DNA of 64,000 nt from Pseudoalteromonas ruthenica (GCF_008808095.1 NZ_CP023397.1:124001-188000), one strand, 5' to 3'; positions 8,811 through 17,679 are shown, counted from the first letter of the stretch. Numbers and translations: made by a program. Notes: generated by a model not told the origin, from the letters alone.

Positions 8811-10727
8811 CTAGCGCAGAACCTTGGTCGGCGCTATAGTAACCGGCAGTTCTCCAGGGGCCTGCCGCAGTCCTAAGAGTACTTTGGCCAGTGCAGTAAA
8901 GGCTGGGCCTTGTACGGTTTCGCCATCATCAACATCAATATTATACGCATAGGTTGCCAACACGGCCTGCGCGTAGGCGCCAAATTGAGTAATGTCATAA
9001 GGGGCTCGTAAGCTGACAAATATCACCGGGGTGTCGCTTTGCTGCGCGTGTTGTAATAACGATTCCAGCGCATCGGGTTGCTGCTGACGATTCAGTGCAA
9101 ACTGCGCTAAGGCTGAAACATCGTCCATGCCGCCAATTTCGACGGCACTTTGTGGTGGGCTGGCATTCGCCGCGATGACTACATCGGCGTCATTGATATC
9201 CAGGTATGCTTGCTCAGGGTCGTGGCCTTGCAAACTAATGCAGTGAAACACTCGGTGCTGCTCGCTGAGGTGATCCAGAGCTTGCTGCAACGCCATACAC
9301 TTGCGGGTATCGGGCATAATGAGCGCCACTTTGCGCGCTTGTTTAATTAAGGTGGTGGCCCGCTGTCCAGCTTTGATATCGGTGATAGCGGCGCTGGCCA
9401 GCTCGGCTTCAATGGCCCGGTGACTGGCGTTGCCTAAGGTCATCGCCGCTAGCTCGGTTTGTAGCAGGTGATTGTCAAAGTGCGCTGGCAGTAATTGATA
9501 GTCGGCTTTCAAAGCCATAACTCGCTGCGCTGATTGCGCAAATTCGCCGCGCTCTAACTCGCCGCGCTCAATGGCATGGGCTACGGCATCAATGAGCTTA
9601 TTAAGCTCGGCAATATCTTGTTCATTGCGAATAGCAATGGGCATAAGCGCAATATCGACACCGGCCTTGAAGGTGTTAATGAGCGCGTCCTCGGGGGTAA
9701 AAAAGTCACTGATACCCGCCATATCTAACGCATCGGTGATGGTGACACCCTGATAACCCAACTCCTCACGCAGCAGTGAGGTCATAATGGCCCGCGACAT
9801 GGTGGCCGGTTTAACCATTGTTTGCCCCTGTTTACTGACAAAGGTGCTGCTGTCGAGCGCCGGGTATTGAATGTGTGCGGTCATAATCATGCCCGGGGCA
9901 TGGCCGGCCTCAATCACCGCCCTAAACGGGGCAATATCTTGGGCCATGACCTGCTCTTTGCTATGCATGACCTTGGGCAAACCGGTGTGGCTATCGACAT
10001 TGGTATCGCCATGACCCGGAAAGTGCTTTAACGCGGCAATGACCTGTTGGTGTTGATAGGCGTCAACCTGAGCGCCGCCAAGCTCAGCGACTCGGGCCGG
10101 GTCTTCACCAAAGGAGCGCACATTGATCACCGGGTTGTTAGGATTCATATTGACATCTAAGGTGGGCGCGTAATTAACGTTAAAACCAACTGCCCGAAGC
10201 TCTTTAGCAATCACTTTGGCACTGGCGCTGGCATAATCACTGCCATGCTTTGCATAGGTCGCACCGATGGACATATTGCCAGTCATCGCCGTACCAAGAT
10301 GACGGGGAATACGAGCAACGCGTCCCCCTTCTTGGTCCACACTAATAAACAAAGGGGCCGCTAATGAGGAGGCCAGCGCCGCTTGTTGTAAGTCGCGGTT
10401 CAGCGCGACAATTTGCTCGGTGTTGTCGATGTTCTCGGCAAATAGGATCACGCCACCAATGTGGTGCGTGCTAATGGCATCGGCAAGGGCCTGTGGCAGC
10501 TTGGTCATCGGGGTGCGACAGCGGTCACTGGCAGTGCTATCACCGCAGTAATAGCGAAAGTCTAACATTAGCTTTTGGCCAATTTGCTGCTTTAAGGTGA
10601 GCTGGGTAGCGGCAAAACTTGGGGCACTCATAACGGCATATCCTACTATGGCAAGGCTTAGTGCCTTGGCTATCTGGCGAAAAAACACGGCTCGCTCCGA
10701 GACTGATCTTTGGAATAAACTATTCAC
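8811..10727 (-). CDS. GH3-family beta-N-acetylglucosaminidase, NagZ-like, two-domain exported form
   Basis: The 638-residue protein has a probable export signal (hydrophobic stretch at about 22-38, ending PSFAA). The GH3 TIM barrel follows (about 45-400) with the NagZ-specific KHFPGHGDT and DSH motif. D245 and H247 form the expected acid/base dyad, and D332 in ITDALDMAG is the likely nucleophile. Classical Gram-negative NagZ is a single-domain cytoplasmic enzyme of about 340 residues. The extra 230-residue C-terminal domain and the signal make this more like secreted Bacillus-type NagZ. The family removes GlcNAc from muropeptides or chitin oligomers. It is the first gene of the operon and begins with GTG. 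Its wall-degradation role fits the D-amino-acid genes that follow. Confidence 0.86.
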   Translation of the reverse strand: MNSLFQRSVSERAVFFRQIAKALSLAIVGYAVMSAPSFAATQLTLKQQIGQKLMLDFRYYCGDSTASDRCRTPMTKLPQALADAISTHHIGGVILFAENIDNTEQIVALNRDLQQAALASSLAAPLFISVDQEGGRVARIPRHLGTAMTGNMSIGATYAKHGSDYASASAKVIAKELRAVGFNVNYAPTLDVNMNPNNPVINVRSFGEDPARVAELGGAQVDAYQHQQVIAALKHFPGHGDTNVDSHTGLPKVMHSKEQVMAQDIAPFRAVIEAGHAPGMIMTAHIQYPALDSSTFVSKQGQTMVKPATMSRAIMTSLLREELGYQGVTITDALDMAGISDFFTPEDALINTFKAGVDIALMPIAIRNEQDIAELNKLIDAVAHAIERGELERGEFAQSAQRVMALKADYQLLPAHFDNHLLQTELAAMTLGNASHRAIEAELASAAITDIKAGQRATTLIKQARKVALIMPDTRKCMALQQALDHLSEQHRVFHCISLQGHDPEQAYLDINDADVVIAANASPPQSAVEIGGMDDVSALAQFALNRQQQPDALESLLQHAQQSDTPVIFVSLRAPYDITQFGAYAQAVLATYAYNIDVDDGETVQGPAFTALAKVLLGLRQAPGELPVTIAPTKVLR

Positions 10728-10797
10728 GATTCTATAGTGTGTAGTGGTAAAAAAACAACCACTTTAGACGGACTGACCTTAACATGTACTGATCTCA

Positions 10798-10965
10798 GTT
10801 GCTTAGGCGTAAAACTATCTACCTTAAGGGATTTAATAATATTTTATTCCAAGCTATGCTAAGGCACATCGCCCGCTATTAGTGACCATCATTATGTCAG
10901 AGTACCGCGCCGCCATGGAAGCCTTCATTGAGGCTGCCCGTGAAACCTTATCCTGCGAGCAGGTG
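10798..10965 (+). repeat. Direct repeat, left copy (168 bp)
   Basis: It is nearly identical to 12421-12587, with a few substitutions and one single-base indel. It spans the upstream region and first 24 codons of the D-lactate dehydrogenase gene. Together the two copies bracket the insert carrying the HExxH and lipoprotein genes. Confidence 0.93.
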
Positions 10966-10999
10966 CGGGCAAACCACACGATTTGAACATAAATACCGA
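10798..10999 (+). pseudogene. Decayed 5' fragment of the D-lactate dehydrogenase gene
   Basis: This stretch repeats the promoter region and first codons of the intact gene at 12516. It reads MSEYRAAMEAF from an ATG at 10894, then jumps at GAGCAGGTG to sequence matching about 13133-13184 of the intact gene. A further loss of about 10 bp puts TGA at 10984-10986 after 30 codons. The jump point shares a GAGCA(G/A)GTG microhomology with the intact gene at 12579 and 13131, so an internal deletion of about 550 bp explains it. It is the remnant of a second copy left upstream of an AT-rich two-gene insert. Confidence 0.85.
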
Positions 11000-11015
11000 T
11001 CGCAGCATCGCCACC

Positions 11016-11045
11016 TTGACAAAAAAATCTTAGTAAAGGTATGCT
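11016..11045 (+). promoter_or_regulatory. Sigma-70-type promoter of the HExxH/lipoprotein pair
   Basis: A consensus -35 TTGACA (11016-11021) is followed after 18 bp by TATGCT (11040-11045). The site lies about 70 bp upstream of the HExxH gene, just inside the insert. Its near-consensus form suggests constitutive expression. Confidence 0.55.
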
Positions 11046-11112
11046 GTACTAGCTAAAGGGACTAAGTAAAATTGCTAAACAAAACTGTGTTAGCAATAAT
11101 CATCCAGTAATA

Positions 11113-11928
11113 ATGGAATATAAAATGGATTTAACAGCAACAACCACGCAAAAAAGCTCACTTACGCTCGATGTCTTTGAAAAAAACCTCCACAAGGCAA
11201 TCGATAAACCAACTGTTAATTATCGTACGGTACGGGTTGGGCCTTCAAGAAATGGCCGAGGCGCCAAATTAAAAGTTCATAATGGAGCTCACAAAGCCAC
11301 ATGGGCTAAAACGACCATCAACAGCCGTACAAGAACTATTAATATTGATGTTTACCTCAACTTTAAAAAAAATAGTTTGAATCAAGATGATTATATAAAG
11401 TTAAAAGAGCTTGCTATCGCGGGTATTAAACAATATTGGTCGAATACAATTACAGTAGCCGATGTTCGTTTTAGCGTAATAGTTAATCCTTTACATAAAA
11501 ATAGTTCCGACGCTATTCCAGTGGACTTAGAAATTGAAGAAAGTGAAAGTTATAGCCGTTCAATGAATCCAGCTATTTTAGGTATTGATGCGAGTTTTGT
11601 TTATCAAAGAGGCGCGCCTCGCGCAACAGAGAAACAAATTGCAGATGAATTTAAGTTAGTATCTGCACATGAGTTTGGTCATTCAGTATTAATGTATGTG
11701 GGGGGGATAAGTCTATCTTGGGGGCATAAAGGCTCTACTAATGCATTACTTCAGAGTGTTAAGAAGTCTACGCCGGGTTACCCAACTAATGGGAAGCTTG
11801 ATCTAATGAAGTATTATGACACTATCAAAAGGCCGCCAAGTGCATATCAAAGAGTCACAGACTCGGTTGCTGTTGAAATGGATATCAAACGACTAATATG
11901 GAGCTCTCAAATTACATGGGTAATATAA
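11113..11928 (+). CDS. HExxH zinc-metallopeptidase-like protein, no signal peptide
   Basis: The 271-residue protein is not confidently assigned to a named family. It contains a zinc-protease helix, SAHEFGHSVLMYVGG, followed by WGHKGS, giving the H-E-x2-H and a further histidine that could be the third ligand. The N-terminal half is lysine-rich and beta-rich, with INIDVYLNFKK and ELAIAGIKQYWS. There is no export signal, which fits a cytoplasmic protein or an effector moved by a specialised secretion system. An alternative start is the ATG at 11125, with GGAA upstream. Codon use is visibly more AT-rich than in the flanking genes. The next gene, an overlapping lipoprotein, could be its inhibitor or immunity partner, by analogy with other effector pairs (inference). 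Confidence 0.65.
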   Translation: MEYKMDLTATTTQKSSLTLDVFEKNLHKAIDKPTVNYRTVRVGPSRNGRGAKLKVHNGAHKATWAKTTINSRTRTINIDVYLNFKKNSLNQDDYIKLKELAIAGIKQYWSNTITVADVRFSVIVNPLHKNSSDAIPVDLEIEESESYSRSMNPAILGIDASFVYQRGAPRATEKQIADEFKLVSAHEFGHSVLMYVGGISLSWGHKGSTNALLQSVKKSTPGYPTNGKLDLMKYYDTIKRPPSAYQRVTDSVAVEMDIKRLIWSSQITWVI

Positions 11929-12299
11929 ATATTTTTTTTAAATGTTCATTACTTGCTGCGGTTATTATTTTTGTTAGTGGTTGTTCTAATGTTTACTGGG
12001 GTAGTATAAAAAACAACACGAGTGAAGTAATTCATGTAAAGCTTACTTTTTCTAATGAATATGGTACTCAGATCTTAGAGCTACAACCTATTAAATCGCA
12101 AGAAAATGAGCTTTGGCACTATGAGCAGTCATCATTAGTAATGACCAAAATAGACAAAGACTTATCTCAAGTTGAGGCGACAAATAGTAACGGATGTACA
12201 ATTACCTTAAACCGTGATGCCATTGATAAAAAAGTTGAGAATCATGAACTAGAAGTTGTTATTGAGCCACAAGATTTTATTGATTCTTGCGGTAAATAA
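11916..12299 (+). CDS. Small lipoprotein, possible partner of the HExxH protein
   Basis: The protein has about 127 residues. The ATG at 11916 gives MGNINIFFKCSLLAAVIIF and then the lipobox VSGC, a clear type II signal, so the mature protein is anchored by a lipidated cysteine. A start six codons upstream is possible but would lengthen the n-region. The mature part is short and beta-rich, with a second cysteine pair candidate near SNGCTI and the C-terminal DSCGK. It overlaps the HExxH gene by 13 bp, so the two are co-translated. No family was recognised. A periplasm-facing lipoprotein paired with a metallopeptidase-like protein suggests protection or inhibition, but this is unproven. Confidence 0.7.
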   Translation: MGNINIFFKCSLLAAVIIFVSGCSNVYWGSIKNNTSEVIHVKLTFSNEYGTQILELQPIKSQENELWHYEQSSLVMTKIDKDLSQVEATNSNGCTITLNRDAIDKKVENHELEVVIEPQDFIDSCGK

Positions 12300-12420
12300 T
12301 ACACTCTCAGTTAAATTAGGCTAAATTTACCAACACAGAATTGGCTCGATTCCCCGCTATTGCTTTTAATTGGCTTGCCATACCAAATACTTGGTCACAA
12401 TAGTTAGCGACAGGGCACTG

Positions 12421-12587
12421 GTTGCTTAGGTGTAAACTATCTACCTTAAAGGATTTAATAATATTTTATTCCAAGCTATGCTAAGACACATCGCCCGCTA
12501 TTAGTGACCGTCATTATGTCAGAGTACCGCGCCGCCATGGAAGCCTTCATTGAGGCTGCCCGTGAAACCTTATCCTGCGAGCAGGTG
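12421..12587 (+). repeat. Direct repeat, right copy (167 bp)
   Basis: It matches 10798-10965. It covers the presumed promoter and 5' end of the intact D-lactate dehydrogenase gene. The 120 bp between the lipoprotein stop (12299) and this repeat shows no other feature. Confidence 0.93.
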
Positions 12588-15362
12588 ATCACAGATTATG
12601 CTTTGCGTTATGCCTTGGGCACCGACGCCAGTTTTTACCGCCTTACCCCCGAGTGTGTGGTACGGGTACATCACCGCGCGCAGGTGCAACAGTTAATTAC
12701 CCTAGCCCAGCGCTTTGGGGTTGCGTTAACCTTCCGTGCTGCCGGCACCAGCCTCTCGGGGCAGGCGATTAGCGACAGTGTATTGGTGGTGCTTAGTGAG
12801 CAATGGCAGGATTATGAAATCGGTAGCAACGGTGATTGGATAACGCTATCACCGGCGCTTATCGGTGCTAAGGTCAATCAGCTGCTGGCACCATTTGGCC
12901 GTAAAATAGGCCCTGATCCGGCTTCGATCAACAGCTGCAAGGTGGGCGGTATTGCCGCAAATAATGCCTCAGGCATGTGCTGTGGTGTTAAGCATAACAG
13001 CTACCACACGCTTAAGGACATGCACATTATATTGGCCGACGGCACTGAGCTAAATACCGCAGATGCACACTCTTGTGAGCAATTTCGTCGCAGTCACGGC
13101 GAGTTCGTACAGGCCCTCGAGCACCTCGGCGAGCAAGTGCGGGCAAACCAAGCGCTGCGCACGCGCATTGAACATAAATACCGACTGAAAAACACCACAG
13201 GGTATGGCCTGAATGCGCTTGTCGATTACCAAGATGGCATCGATATTATCAAGCATTTGCTGATCGGCTCCGAAGGCACCCTTGGATTCATTGCCAATAT
13301 TACCTACCACACCGTGCCTCATAGTGCGCATAAACACACTGGGCTGTTTACCTTTGCGACAATAGACAGCGCCTGCGATTTTATTGAGCAGCTCAGTCGC
13401 TACCCCGTAGAGGCGGTGGAAATGCTCGATAAACGCGCGCTGATGTCGGTGCGCGAACAAGCCATTATGCCCAACGAGGTTGTTGATTTTCCGGCGCAGG
13501 CCACCGCGCTGTTGATTGAAATTGCCGGCGCTGACGAGTCTGAATTACAGACCACCAGCGCCGCTGTCAGTGCCTTACTGGAGCGTTATCAAAGTGATAT
13601 TATTCATCAATATGCTCTTAGCAGTGATAGCGAGCGGGCACAGGCGCTGTGGAATGTGCGTAAGGGCACCTTCCCAGCGGTGGGGGCGGTGCGGGAGATA
13701 GGCACCACAGTGATTATTGAAGATGTCGCCTTTGCGCTCAGCGATTTGGCACGCGGCATTAAGGCGTTGCATGCCTTGTTTGCCAAGCACGATTACCAAG
13801 AAGCCATTATTTTCGGTCATGCTTTAGCCGGTAACCTTCATTTTGTATTTACCCAGCGCTTTGATAACGATGAGCAGGTGGCGCGCTACGAGCAATTTAT
13901 GGCCGAGGTGGCGCAGTTGGTGGCCGTTGAACTCAATGGTTCGCTGAAAGCCGAGCATGGGACGGGACGAAACATGGCCCCCTTTGTAGCCCTAGAGTGG
14001 GGAGATGATGGCTATGGAGTCATGAAACAGATAAAACAGCTGTTTGATCCCAAGGGGATTTTTAACCCTGGAGTGATCATCAACAGCGACCCGCGTGCGC
14101 ACCTGCAGCATGTTAAAGCTCTGCCAGCGACCGATGACACTATTGATAGCTGTATCGAGTGCGGCTTTTGCGAACCTGTTTGTCCATCGCAAGGTTACAC
14201 ATTAACGCCGCGCCAACGTATTAGTTTGAGTCGTCATCAACAAGAGCTTCAGGCGCAATTAGCCAGTAGCACCAGCCCAAGCCCTCGTTTACGGCAGCGT
14301 TTAGGGGCCGTTCAAAGCCGCTTTCAGCACTTAGTCGATAGCAGCTGCGCCGCGACCGGATTATGTGCAACGCGCTGCCCTGTTGGCATAGACACCGGTG
14401 CCTATGTGAAATCGCTACGTCAACAGGGGTTTGCGCAATCGCGTTTGGCTAATCGCATTGCCCAATACAGTGCGCAGCATTTTCAGGGCAGTACGCAGCT
14501 TGCCCGTTTTGGCCTCAGTAGCATGAAAAAACTGGCCCATGTAGTGGGCGAGACGCAGTTACACAACAGCACCCAGTGGTTGCATCAGCGTTTTGGTACC
14601 CCTCTCTATTTCAGCGCCTGGCCGCAAGGGCAGAAGCAGCCAAACCTAGCACAGAGCCACAGTAAGTCCGGGGAACGTAAAGTGGTGTACATTCCTAGTT
14701 GTGCAAATAGGGTTTTTGCCAACGATGGCGAGCACAGTGTGCAGCAAACACTGCAACAATTATGTGCCAAAGCAGGCTTTACGGTTATTGTGCCCAAACA
14801 ACTAGGGCATTTGTGTTGTGGTATGGCGTTTCACAGTCGAGGCGCGCAGCACCAAGCCCAGTATAAGCAGCAACAGCTTCAGCAGGTTATGGCCGAGCTC
14901 AGTGACAACGGGCGTTGTCCGGTGGTCATGGATGCCAGCCCCTGTGCCTTGCACAGCTCCAGTGACGGCGACATCGCGCCGCTTGATAGTATTACCTTTG
15001 CGCAGCAGTACCTGCTGCCACATCTACACATTACCCCCAGTGCCGAGCCTATCTGGTTACATGTCACCTGTAGCTCGCAACACCTCGACGGAGGCAAGGC
15101 CATGTTGGCGTTGGCACATGCATTGAGTGAGAAAGTCAGTACCACCGATATCAGTTGTTGTGGTTTTGCCGGTGATAAAGGGTTCACGCATCCTGAGCTC
15201 AACAGCCATGCTTTGCGTCATCTCACAGACTCGCAGCCCCAGGGCTGCAAAAGCGGTTACAGCAACAGTCGCACCTGTGAAATTGGCCTCAAAGCGCACA
15301 GTGGTGTGGTGTTTACGTCGCTTTTGCTGCGCTTAAATGAGCAAGCGCAAGCACGCAGTTAA
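12516..15362 (+). CDS. Respiratory FAD/Fe-S D-lactate dehydrogenase (Dld-II type)
   Basis: The protein has about 948 residues. It has an N-terminal FAD-binding PCMH domain (TFRAAGTSLSGQAISDSVLV), an FAD-oxidase C-terminal domain (HGTGRNMAPFV), a ferredoxin-like domain with CIECGFCEPVCP and CAATGLCATRCP clusters, and two CCG repeats (CCGMAFHSR, CCGFAGDKGF). This order matches the YdiJ/Dld-II group, membrane-associated oxidases of D-lactate or related D-2-hydroxyacids that feed electrons to quinones. D-2-hydroxyglutarate is an alternative substrate. The ATG at 12516 was chosen over a GTG at 12504 because both copies of the duplicated 5' end conserve it. D-lactate released from muramic acid would link it to the neighbouring wall-recycling genes (inference). 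Confidence 0.87.
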   Translation: MSEYRAAMEAFIEAARETLSCEQVITDYALRYALGTDASFYRLTPECVVRVHHRAQVQQLITLAQRFGVALTFRAAGTSLSGQAISDSVLVVLSEQWQDYEIGSNGDWITLSPALIGAKVNQLLAPFGRKIGPDPASINSCKVGGIAANNASGMCCGVKHNSYHTLKDMHIILADGTELNTADAHSCEQFRRSHGEFVQALEHLGEQVRANQALRTRIEHKYRLKNTTGYGLNALVDYQDGIDIIKHLLIGSEGTLGFIANITYHTVPHSAHKHTGLFTFATIDSACDFIEQLSRYPVEAVEMLDKRALMSVREQAIMPNEVVDFPAQATALLIEIAGADESELQTTSAAVSALLERYQSDIIHQYALSSDSERAQALWNVRKGTFPAVGAVREIGTTVIIEDVAFALSDLARGIKALHALFAKHDYQEAIIFGHALAGNLHFVFTQRFDNDEQVARYEQFMAEVAQLVAVELNGSLKAEHGTGRNMAPFVALEWGDDGYGVMKQIKQLFDPKGIFNPGVIINSDPRAHLQHVKALPATDDTIDSCIECGFCEPVCPSQGYTLTPRQRISLSRHQQELQAQLASSTSPSPRLRQRLGAVQSRFQHLVDSSCAATGLCATRCPVGIDTGAYVKSLRQQGFAQSRLANRIAQYSAQHFQGSTQLARFGLSSMKKLAHVVGETQLHNSTQWLHQRFGTPLYFSAWPQGQKQPNLAQSHSKSGERKVVYIPSCANRVFANDGEHSVQQTLQQLCAKAGFTVIVPKQLGHLCCGMAFHSRGAQHQAQYKQQQLQQVMAELSDNGRCPVVMDASPCALHSSSDGDIAPLDSITFAQQYLLPHLHITPSAEPIWLHVTCSSQHLDGGKAMLALAHALSEKVSTTDISCCGFAGDKGFTHPELNSHALRHLTDSQPQGCKSGYSNSRTCEIGLKAHSGVVFTSLLLRLNEQAQARS

Positions 15363-15697
15363 CGCTTGCCCTTGGGGACATAGACCATGGCCTGTGCTTT
15401 GCGTTTGGCTAGGCTTTTCACGCGCGCATCAATGCATGATGAAAACGTCATGATCGCCGCGCCCATAAAGGTGCCGTCGTCGGCGTAACCAAAACTTGTG
15501 GCCAAGTCATGGATTAAATCATAGGGAAAAAGCAGATACGCTAATGCGGCGATTAACGCTAATTTATACGTAGCCGTGCATTTCGGTGAATGCCATGCGA
15601 AATACAGGGTTAGCAGCTTTGCGAGCAAGGCGCGAATGCCGATGAGTAGCCAGCGTGGATAGGCACTTCGATGATTTAAATTGGGATTGCTGTGCAT
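15359..15697 (-). CDS. YkvA-family (DUF1232) small membrane protein
   Basis: The 112-residue protein carries the DUF1232 core LALIAALAYLLFPYDLIHDL, with the characteristic P-x-D-L-I at the end of a hydrophobic helix, then a glycine- and aspartate-containing linker and a second hydrophobic segment (GAAIMTFSS). The C-terminus is strongly basic (KSLAKRKAQ). Function of the family is unknown. It is convergent with the D-lactate dehydrogenase gene, overlapping its stop codon by 4 bp. Confidence 0.83.
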   Translation of the reverse strand: MHSNPNLNHRSAYPRWLLIGIRALLAKLLTLYFAWHSPKCTATYKLALIAALAYLLFPYDLIHDLATSFGYADDGTFMGAAIMTFSSCIDARVKSLAKRKAQAMVYVPKGKR

Positions 15698-15773
15698 AAG
15701 TCACTCCTGTTGTTACTGACAGCATAATGCCTGCGTACAATAAAACTATTACACGGCGTTACCCTATGCCTTT

Positions 15774-16778
15774 TTACAGGCTCATTAACTCTTTTAATTC
15801 GCTCGGAGTGAGGCCGGTCCAGCGCTTAAACGCGCGACGAAAGTTCGGGGTGTCGTAAAAAGCTAAGCGATTCGCCACATAATCGTTGCCTTTATCACGA
15901 ATGCTAAGTAAATAAACCGCTCTAAGCGTTTGCTGTTGTTGTTGTAATTGGGAAAAGCGCCAGCCATGCTCCTTGAGTTTGCGCTTAAAAGTGGCAGGGC
16001 TCATGGCCATATGTTGCGCGAGAGCGGCTAAGCTAAGATGCGGTTGGCGCGATAACAACTGGCACAGCGCAGCGATGAAATACGGCGGCGACTCACAATG
16101 AGGTTGGCTTTGCAGACGCTGCCAGCGCAACAGACTGGCATTGTCGTTAGTGCATCTGAGCATCGTGGCAGCAAAGGACCATTTATATACGGGCTGGGCA
16201 AAGCGTAAACGCGTGCCAAAGTTGTGCTCAAACTCATACATATGGCGTGGGCGCTTACAGGCAAAATCAAAGTGACAGTGTGGATAGCCTTGGCTTAGGC
16301 GCTTTAACAGCGCATAGAAAGCGCTGCTATAGGCCTGCATAAGTAATTCGGTTGCCTTACTCTCTGGGGCCAGCGTTGGCGTAATAAACACATGCACTTG
16401 GCGCTGATAAAGGTGATAACGAACATGGACCAGTGGCGCAATGTGTTGGTAGAGGCGTTGCAGCATACGTAGGCTCTCGCCAACAGTTGGCGCGCTTAGC
16501 AAGGCTTGCCCGACAGTGCCCAGTTCATTAAGCAGTTGCTGCCCTAATAAAAACCCCGCATCGGGGTGAGGGAATTGGCCTTGGTATTGTGCCAGCAAGC
16601 GCATTAGCTGATGATGACTAAAACGGCTGTGTGGGTCGAGTAAGTCGTCACTAAAAATCCCCGTGCCTCGCAGTAGCTTGTGCAAATCAGCACCACGAGC
16701 CAGAGCCAGCTCGGCGATGGCACTGATCAGCCCCTCACTGCTAATGACTTTTCTATCTTGAAGAGCAAAGCGTGGCAT
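15774..16778 (-). CDS. AraC-family transcriptional regulator (OruR/ArgR-like N-terminal domain)
   Basis: The protein has about 334 residues. The N-terminal 200 residues match the arabinose-binding-like domain of the long AraC group (GRGADLHKLLRGTGI, GFLLGQQLLNELGTVGQALLS). The C-terminal AraC DNA-binding region has two helix-turn-helix units (LAALAQHMAMSPATFKRKLKEHG, read in parts) and ends NRLAFYDTPNFRRAFKRWTG with LTPSEL. The ATG at 16778 lies within the end of the upstream GGDEF gene, overlapping it by about 26 bp, so the two form one operon. Its inducer is unknown. It may respond to a small molecule and act with the membrane sensor. Confidence 0.87.
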   Translation of the reverse strand: MPRFALQDRKVISSEGLISAIAELALARGADLHKLLRGTGIFSDDLLDPHSRFSHHQLMRLLAQYQGQFPHPDAGFLLGQQLLNELGTVGQALLSAPTVGESLRMLQRLYQHIAPLVHVRYHLYQRQVHVFITPTLAPESKATELLMQAYSSAFYALLKRLSQGYPHCHFDFACKRPRHMYEFEHNFGTRLRFAQPVYKWSFAATMLRCTNDNASLLRWQRLQSQPHCESPPYFIAALCQLLSRQPHLSLAALAQHMAMSPATFKRKLKEHGWRFSQLQQQQQTLRAVYLLSIRDKGNDYVANRLAFYDTPNFRRAFKRWTGLTPSELKELMSL

Positions 16779-17679
16779 CACCCTGGCCCGGTCGGTGTTT
16801 TTGTTGTTGTAATTGCTGTTGCAGTTGCCTCAACAGCTGCGGCAACGGCTCATCTTTTGCGGTTTCAATAACGGCGCTGTAGGTGTTTACGTAGTGGGCT
16901 TGCCCTTGAGGGTCAAGGCGAAAGGCGCAGTGGCGAATGGCGTTTTGTAACTGCGCGATAAGCTGCTGTGCTTGACGACTCGTGGTGGCGGGCAAAAGCA
17001 GTATGAAACTGTCACTGGCATAACGACTGAGTACATCACCCATACGAATATTCATCACCATTAAATCGCTGAGCTCACGCAGTAATCGATCGCCGGTGGC
17101 AAGGCCGAAGCGGGCGTTGATGGTGGCAAAGCTCTCTACATCAATCATGGCAATACAGCATTTAGGATCGCTCTCGCGGCTGCTATCGAAGACTTTTTGC
17201 ACATACTGAATACGATATAATCCGGTGACCGGGCACACTTTTTGATGGTCGCGCATGTGTGCCTCACGGCGAGCCAGTTGGCGGTTCAGCACAAACTGCT
17301 CTTGATGCCACCAATACAGTCCGGCGCTGGTGAATAACATGCCTATGGGTGCAGGCAGAGACTCAATCCAACTTAACCAATAGCGACTGGGCTGGTGTAA
17401 CCACTCATCAAGCAAGTCTAATGATGCAGAAAACATAAATAGCCCCAGCCCTAGCACCAGCAAGGTTGTGACCTTCCCCGGTGGCCGGGACACCAGTAGC
17501 GCGACAATCCAGCTTAATGTCATGAGCACAATGCCGCCTTCGCCAAGGATATCAAGCCAGGCAATATCACCACTGTATTTGAGCTCCCCCAACTGATAGC
17601 TGAGTAGCGCGGCAAGTACCAGCCAAGCGATGCTTATATGAGCCAGTAAGGGATGAGTGCGAAATGGGTTAAAGCGCAT
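16753..17679 (-). CDS. Membrane protein with degenerate GGDEF domain
   Basis: The 308-residue protein starts with four or five transmembrane helices (about 15-125: HISIAWLVLAALLSY, IVLMTLSWIVALLV, LLVLGLGLFMFSASL and others). A short linker and a GGDEF domain (about 150-295, beginning VCPVTGLYRIQYVQ) follow. The signature loop reads RYASDSFILLLP where active diguanylate cyclases have RYGGDEF. The two glycines and the catalytic glutamate are replaced, so c-di-GMP synthesis is unlikely. It may be a nucleotide-sensing or purely structural partner. It is the first gene of the pair with the AraC regulator. Confidence 0.85.
   Translation of the reverse strand: MRFNPFRTHPLLAHISIAWLVLAALLSYQLGELKYSGDIAWLDILGEGGIVLMTLSWIVALLVSRPPGKVTTLLVLGLGLFMFSASLDLLDEWLHQPSRYWLSWIESLPAPIGMLFTSAGLYWWHQEQFVLNRQLARREAHMRDHQKVCPVTGLYRIQYVQKVFDSSRESDPKCCIAMIDVESFATINARFGLATGDRLLRELSDLMVMNIRMGDVLSRYASDSFILLLPATTSRQAQQLIAQLQNAIRHCAFRLDPQGQAHYVNTYSAVIETAKDEPLPQLLRQLQQQLQQQKHRPGQGDATLCSSR

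Noticed and set aside
10819..10840. CTTAAG followed by an AT-rich half-site (also near 12440) as a PmrA-like box
   Set aside because: The second half does not fit the consensus at 5-bp spacing, and the right-hand copy has lost the CTTAAG.
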